Both the position numbers and the translations under genes were made by a program. 5,700 nt of DNA from UBA652 sp964598235 (GTDB taxonomy: Bacteria; Pseudomonadota; Gammaproteobacteria; Nitrosococcales; Methylophagaceae), in the NCBI GenBank assembly GCA_964598235.1, contig CAZRAY010000076.1, positions 1 through 5,700 on the forward strand, in the 5' to 3' direction. Below, piece by piece: positions 5,664-5,700 of the stretch. Position 1 is the first letter of the stretch. The number at the start of each line of letters is the position of its first letter. The notes beneath the pieces are model-generated. The model was given only the letters and a program-made list of their open reading frames with translations, ran no database searches and was not told where the DNA came from.

Positions 5664-5700
5664 TTAAGGGACTTTCAAAGTAGAACGTTAAGCCACCATA

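Overview
The window looks like a chromosomal core region of a gammaproteobacterium with moderate GC content. RpiA, IlvA and the Lol transporter proteins all read like gammaproteobacterial orthologues, and a DUF2062 gene lies next to the lol genes, as it does in several members of that class. I cannot assign a genus. No RNA gene, CRISPR array, complete insertion sequence or phage gene was seen.

Layout: (1) 1-243 (+) is the C-terminal end of a DUF2062 membrane protein. (2) 240-641 (-) is an AT-rich, unrecognised small membrane-anchored protein that meets the DUF2062 gene tail to tail on a shared TTAA. (3) 663-3262 (-) is a compact cluster, rpiA then lolC/lolF then lolD. The gap is 10 nt between the first two, and the last two overlap by 8 nt. 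A perfect TATAAT -10 box lies in front of rpiA. (4) 3357-4871 (+) is ilvA, divergent from rpiA across 94 bp. (5) 4890-4976 holds two hairpins; the second is a strong bidirectional terminator. (6) 4997-5354 (-) is a secreted-protein gene whose signal peptide and mature domain lie in different frames, one base apart. (7) 5355-5700 is mostly non-coding, with small inverted repeats and a broken fragment of a P-loop kinase-like protein at the right edge.

How the genes work together: LolD is the ATPase and the LolC/LolF protein the membrane subunit of the inner-membrane machine that releases lipoproteins to LolA. Only one membrane-subunit gene is visible. It combines a LolC-type Hook with a LolE-like C-terminal half, which suggests a homodimeric LolF-LolD transporter instead of LolCDE. 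RpiA (pentose phosphate pathway) appears to share its transcript for reasons of arrangement rather than function. IlvA (first step of isoleucine synthesis) stands alone.

I found no convincing new multi-gene system. The points most worth a second look are the hybrid Lol subunit, the one-base-shifted secretion gene, the broken P-loop fragment beside a G6 run, and the AT-rich small ORF at the end of the lol cluster.
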